DNA from: Serpula lacrymans var. lacrymans S7.9
Taxonomy: Eukaryota; Basidiomycota; Agaricomycetes; Boletales; Serpulaceae
Reading direction: 5' to 3'
NCBI RefSeq assembly: GCF_000218685.1
Contig: NW_006763300.1
Location: 455,360-519,359, forward strand
Length of the DNA stretch: 64,000 bases
Shown: positions 54,901-64,000 of the stretch, in pieces
How the letters are laid out: every line of letters begins with the position of its first letter
Position numbering within the stretch: the stretch's first letter is position 1
Translations under genes and position numbers: made by a program
Notes under the pieces: generated by a model
Told to the model about the DNA's origin: nothing
What the model saw: the letters and a program-made list of their open reading frames with translations, nothing else
Databases searched by the model: none

Positions 54901-56149
54901 ATTGCCCTGCCATGCCTCAGGGATGAGCATCATAACAGCCTCAGGCAAAGTCACGACGCCATTGACAACAAGCAATTCGAGGACATTGTCGAAGGCCGCA
55001 GAATCTGAACCACCAGTTTCAATAATAGGGTAGAGTAGGTCGAGCTGATCTCCGAAAAGCGTTGACGATAACACACCCTCTCGAGCACGCATCCAATTCT
55101 TGTTGCCTCGCACGGTGTTTATCTCACCTAAAACAGTGGGTTAGGGCTTACCTGCGATCTGTCAAGAACTAATCACGAACCATTGTGCGCAGCCCATCTC
55201 ATAGGCTGGGCTCGATCCCATGAAGGAAATGTGTTTGTCGAGAATCGCGAATGCACCAAAGTAAAGTGTGAACGATACAGAACATGGTTGAGATCATGGT
55301 AGTAATTGTAAACTTGTGGAGGAGAGAGCTGTCCTTTGTACACGATGTTCTTGGAGGATAGTGAACACACGTAGAATCCTTTCGCGAGCGTACTTTATAT
55401 ACAGGGAAAATTTCACAATAGGGTGTTGAGCGTGGTTTACGATATATAAACAATGGGGAAACCACAAACATAATATGGGTCGCATGCTTGCGTAAGACAT
55501 AGAGTTGTCGCTCAAAGTACTTGGCATCGAAAGGGCCACCCTGGCTTACAGTTCCATCACCGTAGTGGGTACGAAGGACGACGAATGGTTGATAGATGAC
55601 TGGCTCCTTGCTGCTAGCGGCGGGACCAAGAATGGTACCATCCGTGGGGACTGCCCTCCAGCCTAGGACTCGCATGCCGAGGTCACTGGCGACTTTAGAG
55701 AAGGAAGCTTGGTAGTTCTGGAGCTGGACGGGATCGTTTGCCTTGAAGAAGACGTTTCCTACAGCATACTCTCCAGGATCGGGCAAGATACAGCCAATGT
55801 CTCTTTCGGCCTCGCGCTTGAAGAAGGAGTGGGGAATGCCGGTCATGACGCCGGCACCATCACCATCACGACTGTCAGCGCCAGTAGCACCTCTGTGGGT
55901 CATTGCACAGAGGAGTTGGCGAGCATCAGAAACGATTTTGTGACTCTGCTCGCCCTTGATATGACAGATGAAGCCAACGCCACAGGAATCTTTTTCATTT
56001 TCATTCAAGTAAAGCCCCTGATTTGCGGGGAGAGCGCCTGACCACGAAGTGGGATCGCGCTCGACGGCATGAAAGCCATTGTCTGAGTGGGACAGGAGAG
56101 GCAAAGCATGTGGTATAGTGTCTTGAGAGAGACTGGCAGAGATGGCCAT
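48948..56149 (-). CDS. GLT1: NADH-dependent glutamate synthase (GOGAT)
   Basis: It makes two glutamates from glutamine and 2-oxoglutarate with NADH, the central step of the GS/GOGAT ammonium pathway. The start is at 56149. A 55-residue propeptide precedes the class II amidotransferase nucleophile ([14 protein letters not shown], Cys56). Next come [18 protein letters not shown], the central domain ([14 protein letters not shown]), and the FMN/synthase domain ([45 protein letters not shown]). The 3Fe-4S cluster is CIMMRKC split by an intron from NTCPVG. A GXGXGA-rich domain follows, then 4Fe-4S cysteines ([19 protein letters not shown]), FAD site [15 protein letters not shown] and NAD site [11 protein letters not shown]. 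The last exon ends [10 protein letters not shown]. At least nine short introns. All key residues are intact. Confidence 0.96.
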
Positions 56150-59100
56150 AGAATAACAGGATGATATAAGACAGGAGATGCGAGAGAAAGGGGCGATTTT
56201 CTGCACGATATTTTGATGGGATGGATGGAGAGATGGATGGAGATGGTGGTGGTACGAGAGAGAGGGGCGAGATCTGACAGTGCAGTCAAATTTTTTCGAG
56301 TGTGCAGCAGTGACGGATTGTTATAACAAGTCACAGATAATCTCTTTCGGGAGAGGCACACGAAGAACCCGAAGATCTCCGAGTCGGTTCTGATGGACCG
56401 ATGCAATCTACGATGATCTCAGCTTACTATATCCGGCAACCGACAGCCCCGTGTGCCCATCCGAGCCAATCAGATGCCGGCCAAAGGAGATGCTTGTTCT
56501 TCCCCAGACCGCATCACAGATCTCACTGCAGGGACAACGCGGAAGCCCGCCAAGTACTCCATCGCTGTGGCGGGCATCCGTAACAGACTCTCCATCTTCG
56601 TCCTTTCCTTTGTCTCCACCTGAGCATCCTCACACGTCCTCCCCATTCCCTCCTCAACGCCCACCATCCAAGACCCGTGTATTGTGTTCCGATATCCGCG
56701 CTCGCTTAGAATCATTCCATGCCCTGCGCGGTTAGGTCGAACCGGTCAGCTGTTAGAGCGAGTCCTATCACTTACTTGCTTTGTCTCCCTGCTACAGCAT
56801 CCTCTCATCACTCTAAGAAGTGTGATCGCGTTTAGAGGGCCAGGGATACCTCTGATCTCCCTGACACTGACTCATGCCATGTCTGCTTCCATTGCGTCAC
56901 ATCCTTTGCGCCCTTCTGCACAACCATGATATTTACGCACTCTCCATCCAATACTGTCGTCAGGTGTCCAGCCGACGACTACTCCATCTTCAAAACACAT
57001 GTGCCCCCCACTACCTCCCAGTTCCCAGTCGTACATCATGGCTCGCATAACTGCAGAGACAAATGGGTGAGACGGGCGCCGCTGCCTCTGTTGCGTCGCA
57101 TTTACGAAAGCCTTTAAATCCAACCCGTAGGCTTGTAGCTTTAAGATGACTCGACTCAAAGGCGAATAACATTTAGCTTATGGGGACCCTCGGCCTGCGG
57201 CCCGCCGACCGGCCGCAGTGCGAAAATCCACCCTTCCAGAAGCTGGACTGCCCATTCTGCATCAATCATCCTTTAGCGACCTGGAGGTAGTAACACAAGG
57301 CTTTGCCATGTCTCTGGATGTAGCGTTGATTCAGTGCAAGACACTGGAGGACGACCACGATGGCCTCGGACCCGGAGTCCTCCGACCATCGGTCAGAGTC
57401 CGCGACTTTTTTGAAACCAAGCGGCCTTGATCGCGGTTGTTTGAGAGATCACAATCGATGGGTGAGGTGGGCGCGAGGACATACCCCGAGACATCGGTGC
57501 AGAGAAGCATTACTTGCTGCTACTTGATGTAAGCTGTCCTGCTCCATCACTCCATCAACGTTCCAGACTGTGGGCTTGCAAGCTTCGAGGTGCCACTCGG
57601 TAAGGCCTTGTCAACGTTATCTCGAACTGTCCTCCGAGCGAACTGAGGGTTATGACCTAGGACTGATCACGGAAGCCTAGAACATCACACCAGCGCAACC
57701 TTAGCGAGCACAGCGCTGAACCTCACTCACCAATAGCTGCATTCCACGCTATGAGGTAGCCTCATCGATGGGACAGCCTATGACCATGATCGCCCCAAAC
57801 CTGGCTGCGTGCATGTGTCTTATTGGTGTCGTATTGCATAGATGCATCCGAGAAACGCACAGCGGTGACAATGAACCTTTCGGCATTGTCCAGGGAAGCA
57901 CCTTGAGTTGACATTGGGACTACCATAAAGATACTGATGCCACAATCAGCCATTGTATACTTGACGCCTCGGGGTTACCCGGTTCATCCTTGAAGATGAT
58001 GTTGATTCACGAGAGCTGCACGTTGATCGATCCAGTCTCCGAAGCCTTACTTCAAACGACTCCCGGTTTACAGCCTCCAATCACGATCTTGCTATAATTC
58101 TGCACCTGACAGCAGTCAATGCTGTTTCGGAATCACTGTGATGTCGAAGAATACCTACGATCGGGTAGACTCGTTGACAAATTAATACAATCCTAAGAAT
58201 AATCATCAGTGCTTTAGCTCCTTGAGCTGAGCCCTTGAACAGTGATATTGTGATAGGGAAGGTGCATTCTTGAACTGCATAAGCTCAGAGTTAAACATGA
58301 TATAAAAGTGCAATTCAGCATGAAGCAGAAGAGATTATAGATATCTGTTCGCTAGATAACATGAAGAATGCTGGAAATTCATGGAATGAATCTTGATAAG
58401 TCGTCACGAAACAACGACACCACGCGATGGCAATAGTTACAGATGACAACGACAGCAACTTCGACCCAGAGATAGAAATGTCAAGAATAATCAATCCGAT
58501 GCTATGTCGGCCCCCCTAAGGAAGGTAAACTGCGATAAGAAGTTGCCAATTGTTATGGTCGCACTTACTTCAAATGCGTGCCCAAAGAACATACTACGGA
58601 GGCCGTACAAGTTGTCACCGCGGAGATGATGGACATGATTTAGTAGAGGAGTGCCCTCTACTTAATCCTGGGAGGCAGCCAAACTCGACTCGGATTCTGC
58701 ATCGAGTTTACCGAACAACCACAATGCAGTTTTCCATATAGCAAGGACACGGTGTTTCTAGTATATTTATACACCACTCGCCACAAGGGATCAATATGAT
58801 CCGAGTCAATGTTATTCTGATCAGTAGAGCAAGGTATGAAAATATCAAATACAACTTGAAATAGGAGTAACGACGAATGTTTGGAAGCCTCTAAACGAAA
58901 TTCACTCATAGAACTACGCCACATCGTCCACTCGCAATCTAACTTAGCGAGTGTGTACACTGTTATTCCATTGCAAACATGGCAGTACAATATTATGAAA
59001 ACTCTACCCGGGTCACAGAAAGACCATCGTGAACAGAAAGTATACCGACTTTAAGTTTAGCGTCATACAATCCACAGTGCGAACTTAAAGCTACAGGTAA

Positions 59101-59262
59101 TAACATCAGTCCATAGGACCAGTAAATGTGCGTTGCAATCGCAGGCACGAAATACTTTCAATGGGTTAAGGCACACTACCAATGTAACATGCCAAGCACA
59201 AACAATATATATGAAGAATATCATCGTTAAGGACACCGTGATTGGGGCAAGGCATAGTCATT
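56150..59262. other. Long intergenic region between GLT1 and LST8
   Basis: 3.1 kb without a supportable gene. It holds the GLT1 promoter at the left and the LST8 3' side at the right. A GC-rich palindromic patch (CGGCCTGCGGCCCGCCGACC) lies near 57190. A minus-strand frame of 95 codons at 56872-57159 and a plus-strand stretch at 58530-58640 (NCYGRTYFKCVPKEH) look slightly protein-like but have no support. Confidence 0.4.
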
Positions 59263-60751
59263 TTAGCCTGCTCCGTCATGCAGGGCACAACATACAGCCG
59301 CTGGAATCTAGGTCAATACTGGAATTAGACAATAGGATAATATCAAATGGACCTTTGTGATGACCATTGTACTGTCGTACAGTCTCCCCCGAGGCCATCT
59401 CCCACAGACGGGCTGTGTGATCCGAGGATGCTGCGGAGAACATAATTGGCCCTAAGGTTTTAATCTGAAGCAGTAGAGCTGTCCCCACCTGTAACGAGGT
59501 ATGCGGAATCTGCACTGAAAGCGCAGTCCCAAACCCACCGTTGGTGACCTTGGAGTACCTTTTCGGGCTTGAATTCATAGTTCTGGGATATTGACCATAT
59601 CTTTACGGTAGTGTCCGCAGAGCAGGTAGCTAAGTACCTGAAAATAGGTGTTATGCCTACTTGAAAAGCAAAAATAGAAATACCCACTTCACATCCGGAC
59701 TTAAGAGGACTCGGGTTAAGTACTTTTTATGGGCGCTGAATTTCGTAACTGCTTGGTAGCGAGGAAGCTCAGATTTTTCTTCGTTTATTTTCCAGACATA
59801 GCATTTTCCCTGGTATCAAATGTTACTTTGGAATGATGCTTGGAAAAGAATACCATAATACCTTGTTATTTCCGGCAACTAAGCAAGATCCATCTGAGGC
59901 TAGACTGACCGAACGAATGGGGACGTCACCTGCCGGAGTCTTAGGTTGGAAATGAGTTATAACTGTTGATCTCGAAGACGAAGTGACTTAAGGCTTACAA
60001 GTTCGTGAGAACAAAGATTCTCAGACAAGTCCCATTGCTTGATGCACCCCGCTTGATCACAGGAGATAAGTTCCCCTTGATTCGGATGGACGCAAACATC
60101 GTTGACTTGCGATTGAGAACACGTCAATTTTTCATAGATCGCCGACGGATTGAATCTCACTCACCAGGCGTCCCATTATCGTATGTTCTATGTACCTGAG
60201 TACTACTGTAAAGGTAATTCAGCAAAGAGTAGAGAGAAACTGACTACCTGACACACCGAAGGTCCCATATTTTGATAGTACCGTCTTCACTCCCTGTAAC
60301 TAGCCATTTTCCCTCACTATGAAAGGATACTGAGGTCACATTCATCTCATGCTCTTCCAGAGAGATGAGCTGGTACGGTTCAGCACAAGTCAATAGAACG
60401 TGTAGGGAAATACGTACTGGTGTGGAAGACGCACTCGCAATCTCATAGATGTTGACTTTCTTATGGATGGCAGCAGCTAGAAGACGTTTACTAACAAGAA
60501 AATTCTCAACCTCCTAGTCAAGAGAAGATACTTTGGGACATTACTCTGGAGATATCGCCAGACGATTTACTTGCTGTCAAGGTCCAATCCCGCGGAACTT
60601 CATCAGTTTCATGTTCGGTACATAACTGAGCGGGAATGATCCTCACCCCCGACTCTCCTGAGCGTGCTATAGTCCTGGAACATATCCCACTCCAAGCTTC
60701 CCAAAACCTGATTTCATGGTCGTAAGATCCTGTGACGAGAATTACAGACAT
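59263..60751 (-). CDS. LST8: Lst8-type WD40 protein (TORC1/TORC2 subunit)
   Basis: This is a seven-bladed WD40 protein that binds the TOR kinase domain and is shared by both TOR complexes. It starts at 60751 with [20 protein letters not shown] then SGICSRTI. Short introns separate QVNRLAISP and [33 protein letters not shown] and [16 protein letters not shown] follow. Later exons have [36 protein letters not shown] and [23 protein letters not shown], and a last small exon ends [12 protein letters not shown] before the stop at 59263. The order and repeats match Lst8 along its length. Some middle exons (60190-60420) were not traced base by base. Confidence 0.9.
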
Positions 60752-61477
60752 AGTATCATATCATCTCGAGGACAAGGCACGGGCCACATATTATGTTGTG
60801 TGACCGTCACAAGGCTTAGGCCGGAAATCCCCTTCAGTTAGAGCTCCGTTTTTCTACGTAATCCATGAACGACTTGGTTGTCTTGAACTTGAACAGTACT
60901 CAGATGAAAGCGCTGTCATTCCAGAAAGCTTTACAAGCCTTGTCTTTTCTTTCATTCAGGAATCTTTGATGAGTCTGCCGTATCTCATACGACTAAATAT
61001 GAATAATTTCCACTTTCACGATTGGAAACTGCTGCGAACAGAATACTAAGCCGAGGATCAGAGAGGCAGGGTATGGACTTTCAACACGACGCTACGTGCC
61101 CTCAAGACCCTCAAAATTAACACTTGCTCCGATATTACGTTAACGCGCATAATGTTTCCTCAATCTGGTGAGGTGAGTACTGCATCTGCTTCAAATCTCT
61201 CTCTCACTCTCGACACTCGTTCTAGAAAGCCGAATCAGCCTGAGGGTGATATGTATGAACCCCAAATTAAATCATATGTGTTATCGGCTAACTCTTCGAG
61301 TAGGTGTGCTGCATCAGTAAATAACAGTCCTTATTTCCGAATCTGTGCTCGGACGAAGGAAGACATGTTAATTGCACCTCAGGCTCGACATAGTATTTAA
61401 GGTCTGGAAGACTTGTAGCTGAGCTGTCGTCCGGCTTCTCAATTCCGATTTTTTGTACCCTACCTACTATTTTGGCT
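60752..61477. other. LST8 promoter and unassigned spacer
   Basis: It contains an 82-codon plus-strand frame at 61152-61400 starting MFPQSGEVSTASASNLSLTL, Ser-rich and without motifs. It could be 5' leader of the next small gene or chance. Confidence 0.35.
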
Positions 61478-61822
61478 ATGAACGCATTCCCGGTGAGTCA
61501 ATCCTTGTCATACTCGTTTGACATTGTCATGACACCAACCTTTGTGCAGAACGGCACACGAGTTTTCTTCTGGGGCTCCAATGGTGACATCAAGTACGGT
61601 GTAGTGCTTTCCACGAGCCGTATGGGGGATGTGAGTGCTTTGGTCAAGTTTCTACCCTGAGTTCATGGCTCACTCTGCTTTGTAGGGTACACAGATTGTG
61701 GTTATACAACTGGATCGTGCAGAAGGCAATGTTAGCCTGCCGTACGTGATCGTGACTCTCAGTTTCAGACGAGATACTTACCTTTGCCTTACAGAGTTTC
61801 CAGTGTCTCAAAAGTAAACTAG
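61478..61822 (+). CDS. Very small four-exon gene, about 62 aa
   Basis: Exons 61478-61492, 61550-61630, 61686-61741 and 61795-61822 join in frame through three introns of 53-57 nt, all GT..AG. The product begins MNAFPNGTRVFFWGSNGDIK and continues YGVVLSTSRMGDGTQIVVIQ, then LDRAEGNVSLP and a short tail. It is rich in small beta-type segments, like an SH3/Tudor-sized fold, but no family is recognised. The start could be an upstream exon; otherwise the ATG at 61478 is the only one in phase. Confidence 0.6.
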
Positions 61823-63052
61823 TCTCCATCGCGGATATATTCGATTTCCCATACACAGAATCAGTGGATACATACCTAGACACATATTGCGGACTAAGAA
61901 CATTACACACTGTATTCATCATTTCTTCTTCTCCTTCTTGTATTCTTCCCGCGCTTGTATCAACCGTTTCGTGTATTCCCTCCCGGTAGTTACCCTGAGT
62001 TAATGGTCTCTGGCCTCGTTGACTGTAAAAATATCAAGCGGACCGTCTGTCCTATTATCCTGCGGTTCTACCATGCAAGATACGGTACCACATGGCATTC
62101 TTTTGATGGCAGTTACCGAAAATTCGGGAAAACAAATGCTGAAGAGGCTCGCGAATTGTTCCCCCATAAGCCTCGTGTTTTCGTATGAAGTTTGCGACAT
62201 ATTTGGGGTGAGATCAGAGTACCATTTCTCGAGGTCCTGGTGGTCGTGTCGTGTCTTCTAGTTCTAGACTTGCACAGGGAAAAATTCGGCCTATAAAACC
62301 ACAGTAGCCACGAGTCCAGACACATTATCACGAATTCCAAAATCGCAGCAGGCTTCGAATTACACGATCACCATGTCATCGGAAAGATTACTCGAAAAGG
62401 GAGCAGCTTACATGGAACATGGTTGAATGGAAATTGAAGATAGCGACGTCACAAAGACAGTCATTTCAAAGGATGGAAGCATTTGAAAAGGGTTCGCTCC
62501 AATGAGGATATTTTCATCGACCGATATCTGAAGACATATGAGGTGAGAGAGTTCGCTAACTCAGATCAATGTCAGAAATCAGTCTGGTTTGATGATATTA
62601 TGAGAATATTCGAAAAGCACTCACTCTTCTGCTGAACCTTTACTACCGGACATAAATTCATGCCATCAACAGCTTTATAACATACCTGTCTAACGGCGTC
62701 TAGACATTCATAGCTGAGCTTGTGCGGATATGTACATTAGTTATCAAACTCATATTACCATCAGGACATGACCTGTACGTATTAGAGCAAGTGGAAGCAG
62801 TCTCCTTTGGCTGACCTAATCCGATATAGTGACATGGACTGTTCGAGGACTTTCCACCAGCCACACATAAACATGTACAAAGCAGCCCCCTTGTCCTCAA
62901 TATCGCATACTAGATCGCGTCTGATACTAACGATATCCTTGACTAGTCCGCCCTCGAAAGTTATTTTGAAGCCAAAATGTAGCCTAAACATGCCTATAGC
63001 CAGCGTCTCAGGTGTCTGACATCGTCCTGAAATCTGTCTCTAGCTATACACG
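61823..63052. other. Intergenic, possible gene relics
   Basis: Open pieces such as GSYRKFGKTNAEEARELFPH (plus, about 62105-62190) and KGAALYMFMCGWWKVLEQSM (minus, about 62800-62890) look protein-like, but no exon chain could be built; stops are frequent. The CHORD gene promoter lies at the right end. Confidence 0.35.
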
Positions 63053-64000
63053 ATGCCCCGTTGCACACGCAAAGGATGCAGTAAAGAATACGATTCGGCA
63101 GCAAATACGGAAGAAAGTTGCACGTATCATCCTGGGGGCCCGGTGAGTCCCTTTCACACAATCTCAACCCGAATGAGGCTAGAATCCGACATGCGTTCTG
63201 CATAGGTCTTTCACGAAGGGCTCAAATCTTGGTCATGCTGTTCAGACGTGAACAAGCCTGTTTTAGACTTTGACGAGTTTATGAAGATGCCAGTGGGTAT
63301 ATGCATGCCTCCTACTCAAATTTGACAACCTGGTTGTTGTATTATGTCTTAGGGATGCGCCTTAGGAGCTCATACCGATGAAATTCCCAAGGTGGAAACT
63401 CAAAAGCCACATTCTAACGATACACTCACCGTAATGGACTACGGGGCAGGGAAGGAGCAGTACACCCTCGTTTCACCCACGGTTGGCAAAATGGAACCTG
63501 CCGCAGTCATTGCAGCTCCTAAAGAGCCAGCGCCAGTTGTGGAAGAAGAAGACGATCTAAGTGTGCCAGTGCAAACTGGTGCGCCATGTCGACATACAGG
63601 TTGTGGAGTCGCCTTTGTAAGCGATGAAGTAAACCGCATCGGAAACGGTGAAGAAGCCACCTGTACATATCACCCTGCCTCCGTGTGTTGTCCATTTGCC
63701 CTCAATTGTATCTATACGTACTAAACAGTCAATGACCCACAGCCTATTTTCAGGGAAGGAAGCAAGGTTTGTTATCATAATGAGTCATATATCTTGCGAG
63801 TGCTAACAGTGAAATGGTTAAGGGATATTTGTGTTGTAAGCGTCGTGTGCTTGAGTTTGAGGAGTTCCTCAAGATCGAGGGTTGCAAGAGGGGGCGTCAT
63901 GTATTTGTTCCTAAAGTTAGTAATAAAGCGGTAAGTCGGTATTTTTTCGCACTCGTGTTTCACACTGAAGGCTGATATAAACAGGCGGAAGAATTTACCG
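63053..64000 (+). CDS. CHORD-domain co-chaperone (Rar1/CHP1 type), 3' end outside window
   Basis: CHORD proteins bind Hsp90 and Sgt1-like partners through two zinc-binding CHORD modules, usually followed by a CS domain. Exons 63053-63142, 63206-63292, 63353-63682, 63743-63766, 63823-63930 and 63985 onward join in frame. CHORD-I reads MPRCTRKGCSKEYDSAANTE, ESCTYHPGGP, VFHEGLKSWSCCS, VLDFDEFMKMPGC. CHORD-II reads APCRHTGCGVAFVSDE, ATCTYHPASP, IFREGSKGYLCCKRRVLEFE, EFLKIEGCKRGRH. All Cys and His ligands are kept. The window ends at AEEFT, before any CS domain. Confidence 0.93.

Noticed and set aside
49676..55008. Many plus-strand frames of 60-155 codons opposite GLT1
   Set aside because: Shadows of a well-conserved gene on the other strand.
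56872..57159. A 95-codon minus-strand gene upstream of GLT1
   Set aside because: No domain, no splice context, and it overlaps other frames in the promoter region.
62000..62400. A gene between the small spliced gene and the CHORD gene
   Set aside because: Protein-like pieces exist on both strands, but no chain of exons keeps an open frame.
1..64000. CRISPR arrays, bacterial operons or ribosome binding sites
   Set aside because: The window is eukaryotic; no spacer-repeat array was seen, and the only short regular repeats are the phased palindromes.

Overview
The window looks like a nuclear scaffold piece from a filamentous basidiomycete, most likely a transposon-rich Agaricomycete. The host genes have many introns of about 45-70 bases with GT..AG ends. 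Their closest recognisable relatives are fungal (formin, Jhd1-type demethylase, Eco1, NADH-glutamate synthase, Lst8, CHORD protein). About two thirds of the DNA is Ty3/gypsy-type retrotransposon debris. The species cannot be named from the sequence alone.

Layout. 1-10.6 kb: retroelement remnants (solo LTRs, broken RT and RNase H, a tRNA-like repeat, a fold-back MITE). 10.97-16.86 kb: a formin on the minus strand, with a 100-N assembly gap in its FH1 region. 17.13-19.46 kb: a PHD-JmjC demethylase on the plus strand, divergent from the formin across a 276-base shared promoter. 19.9-46.1 kb: a retrotransposon cluster with three related chromovirus copies (element 1 minus, 21.3-29.8 kb; element 2 plus, 36.4-39.2 kb; element 3 plus, 39.7-43.1 kb), a gag-pro remnant of a different gypsy lineage (30.0-36.0 kb), and several LTR families nested in one another. 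46.46-47.48 kb: Eco1 acetyltransferase. 47.6-48.6 kb: an unknown protein. 48.9-56.1 kb: glutamate synthase. 59.3-60.75 kb: Lst8. 61.5 kb: a tiny four-exon gene. 63.05 kb to the window end: a CHORD protein that runs off the edge.

Host genes cover housekeeping roles: actin assembly and polarity (formin), chromatin (Jhd1-like), sister-chromatid cohesion (Eco1), nitrogen assimilation (Glt1), TOR signalling (Lst8) and co-chaperone function (CHORD). They are not a biosynthetic cluster, although Glt1 and Lst8 are next to each other on the same strand and both belong to nitrogen biology.

The least expected material is in the retroelements. (1) All three chromovirus copies carry two extra reading frames before or over gag: a small membrane-type ORF starting about 25-30 bases after the 5' LTR, and a basic ORF ('ORF X') whose 3' half overlaps the gag start in the +1 frame for about 270-285 bases. 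(2) Three copies of a 1.80-1.82 kb TG..CA element contain a shared frame of about 180 codons ahead of a TATA box; two of the copies have exact 4-bp target duplications. (3) An inverted pair of short elements about 14 kb apart carries decamer palindromes phased at 20-21 bp.

All protein and family calls come from reading motifs by eye. No searches were run.
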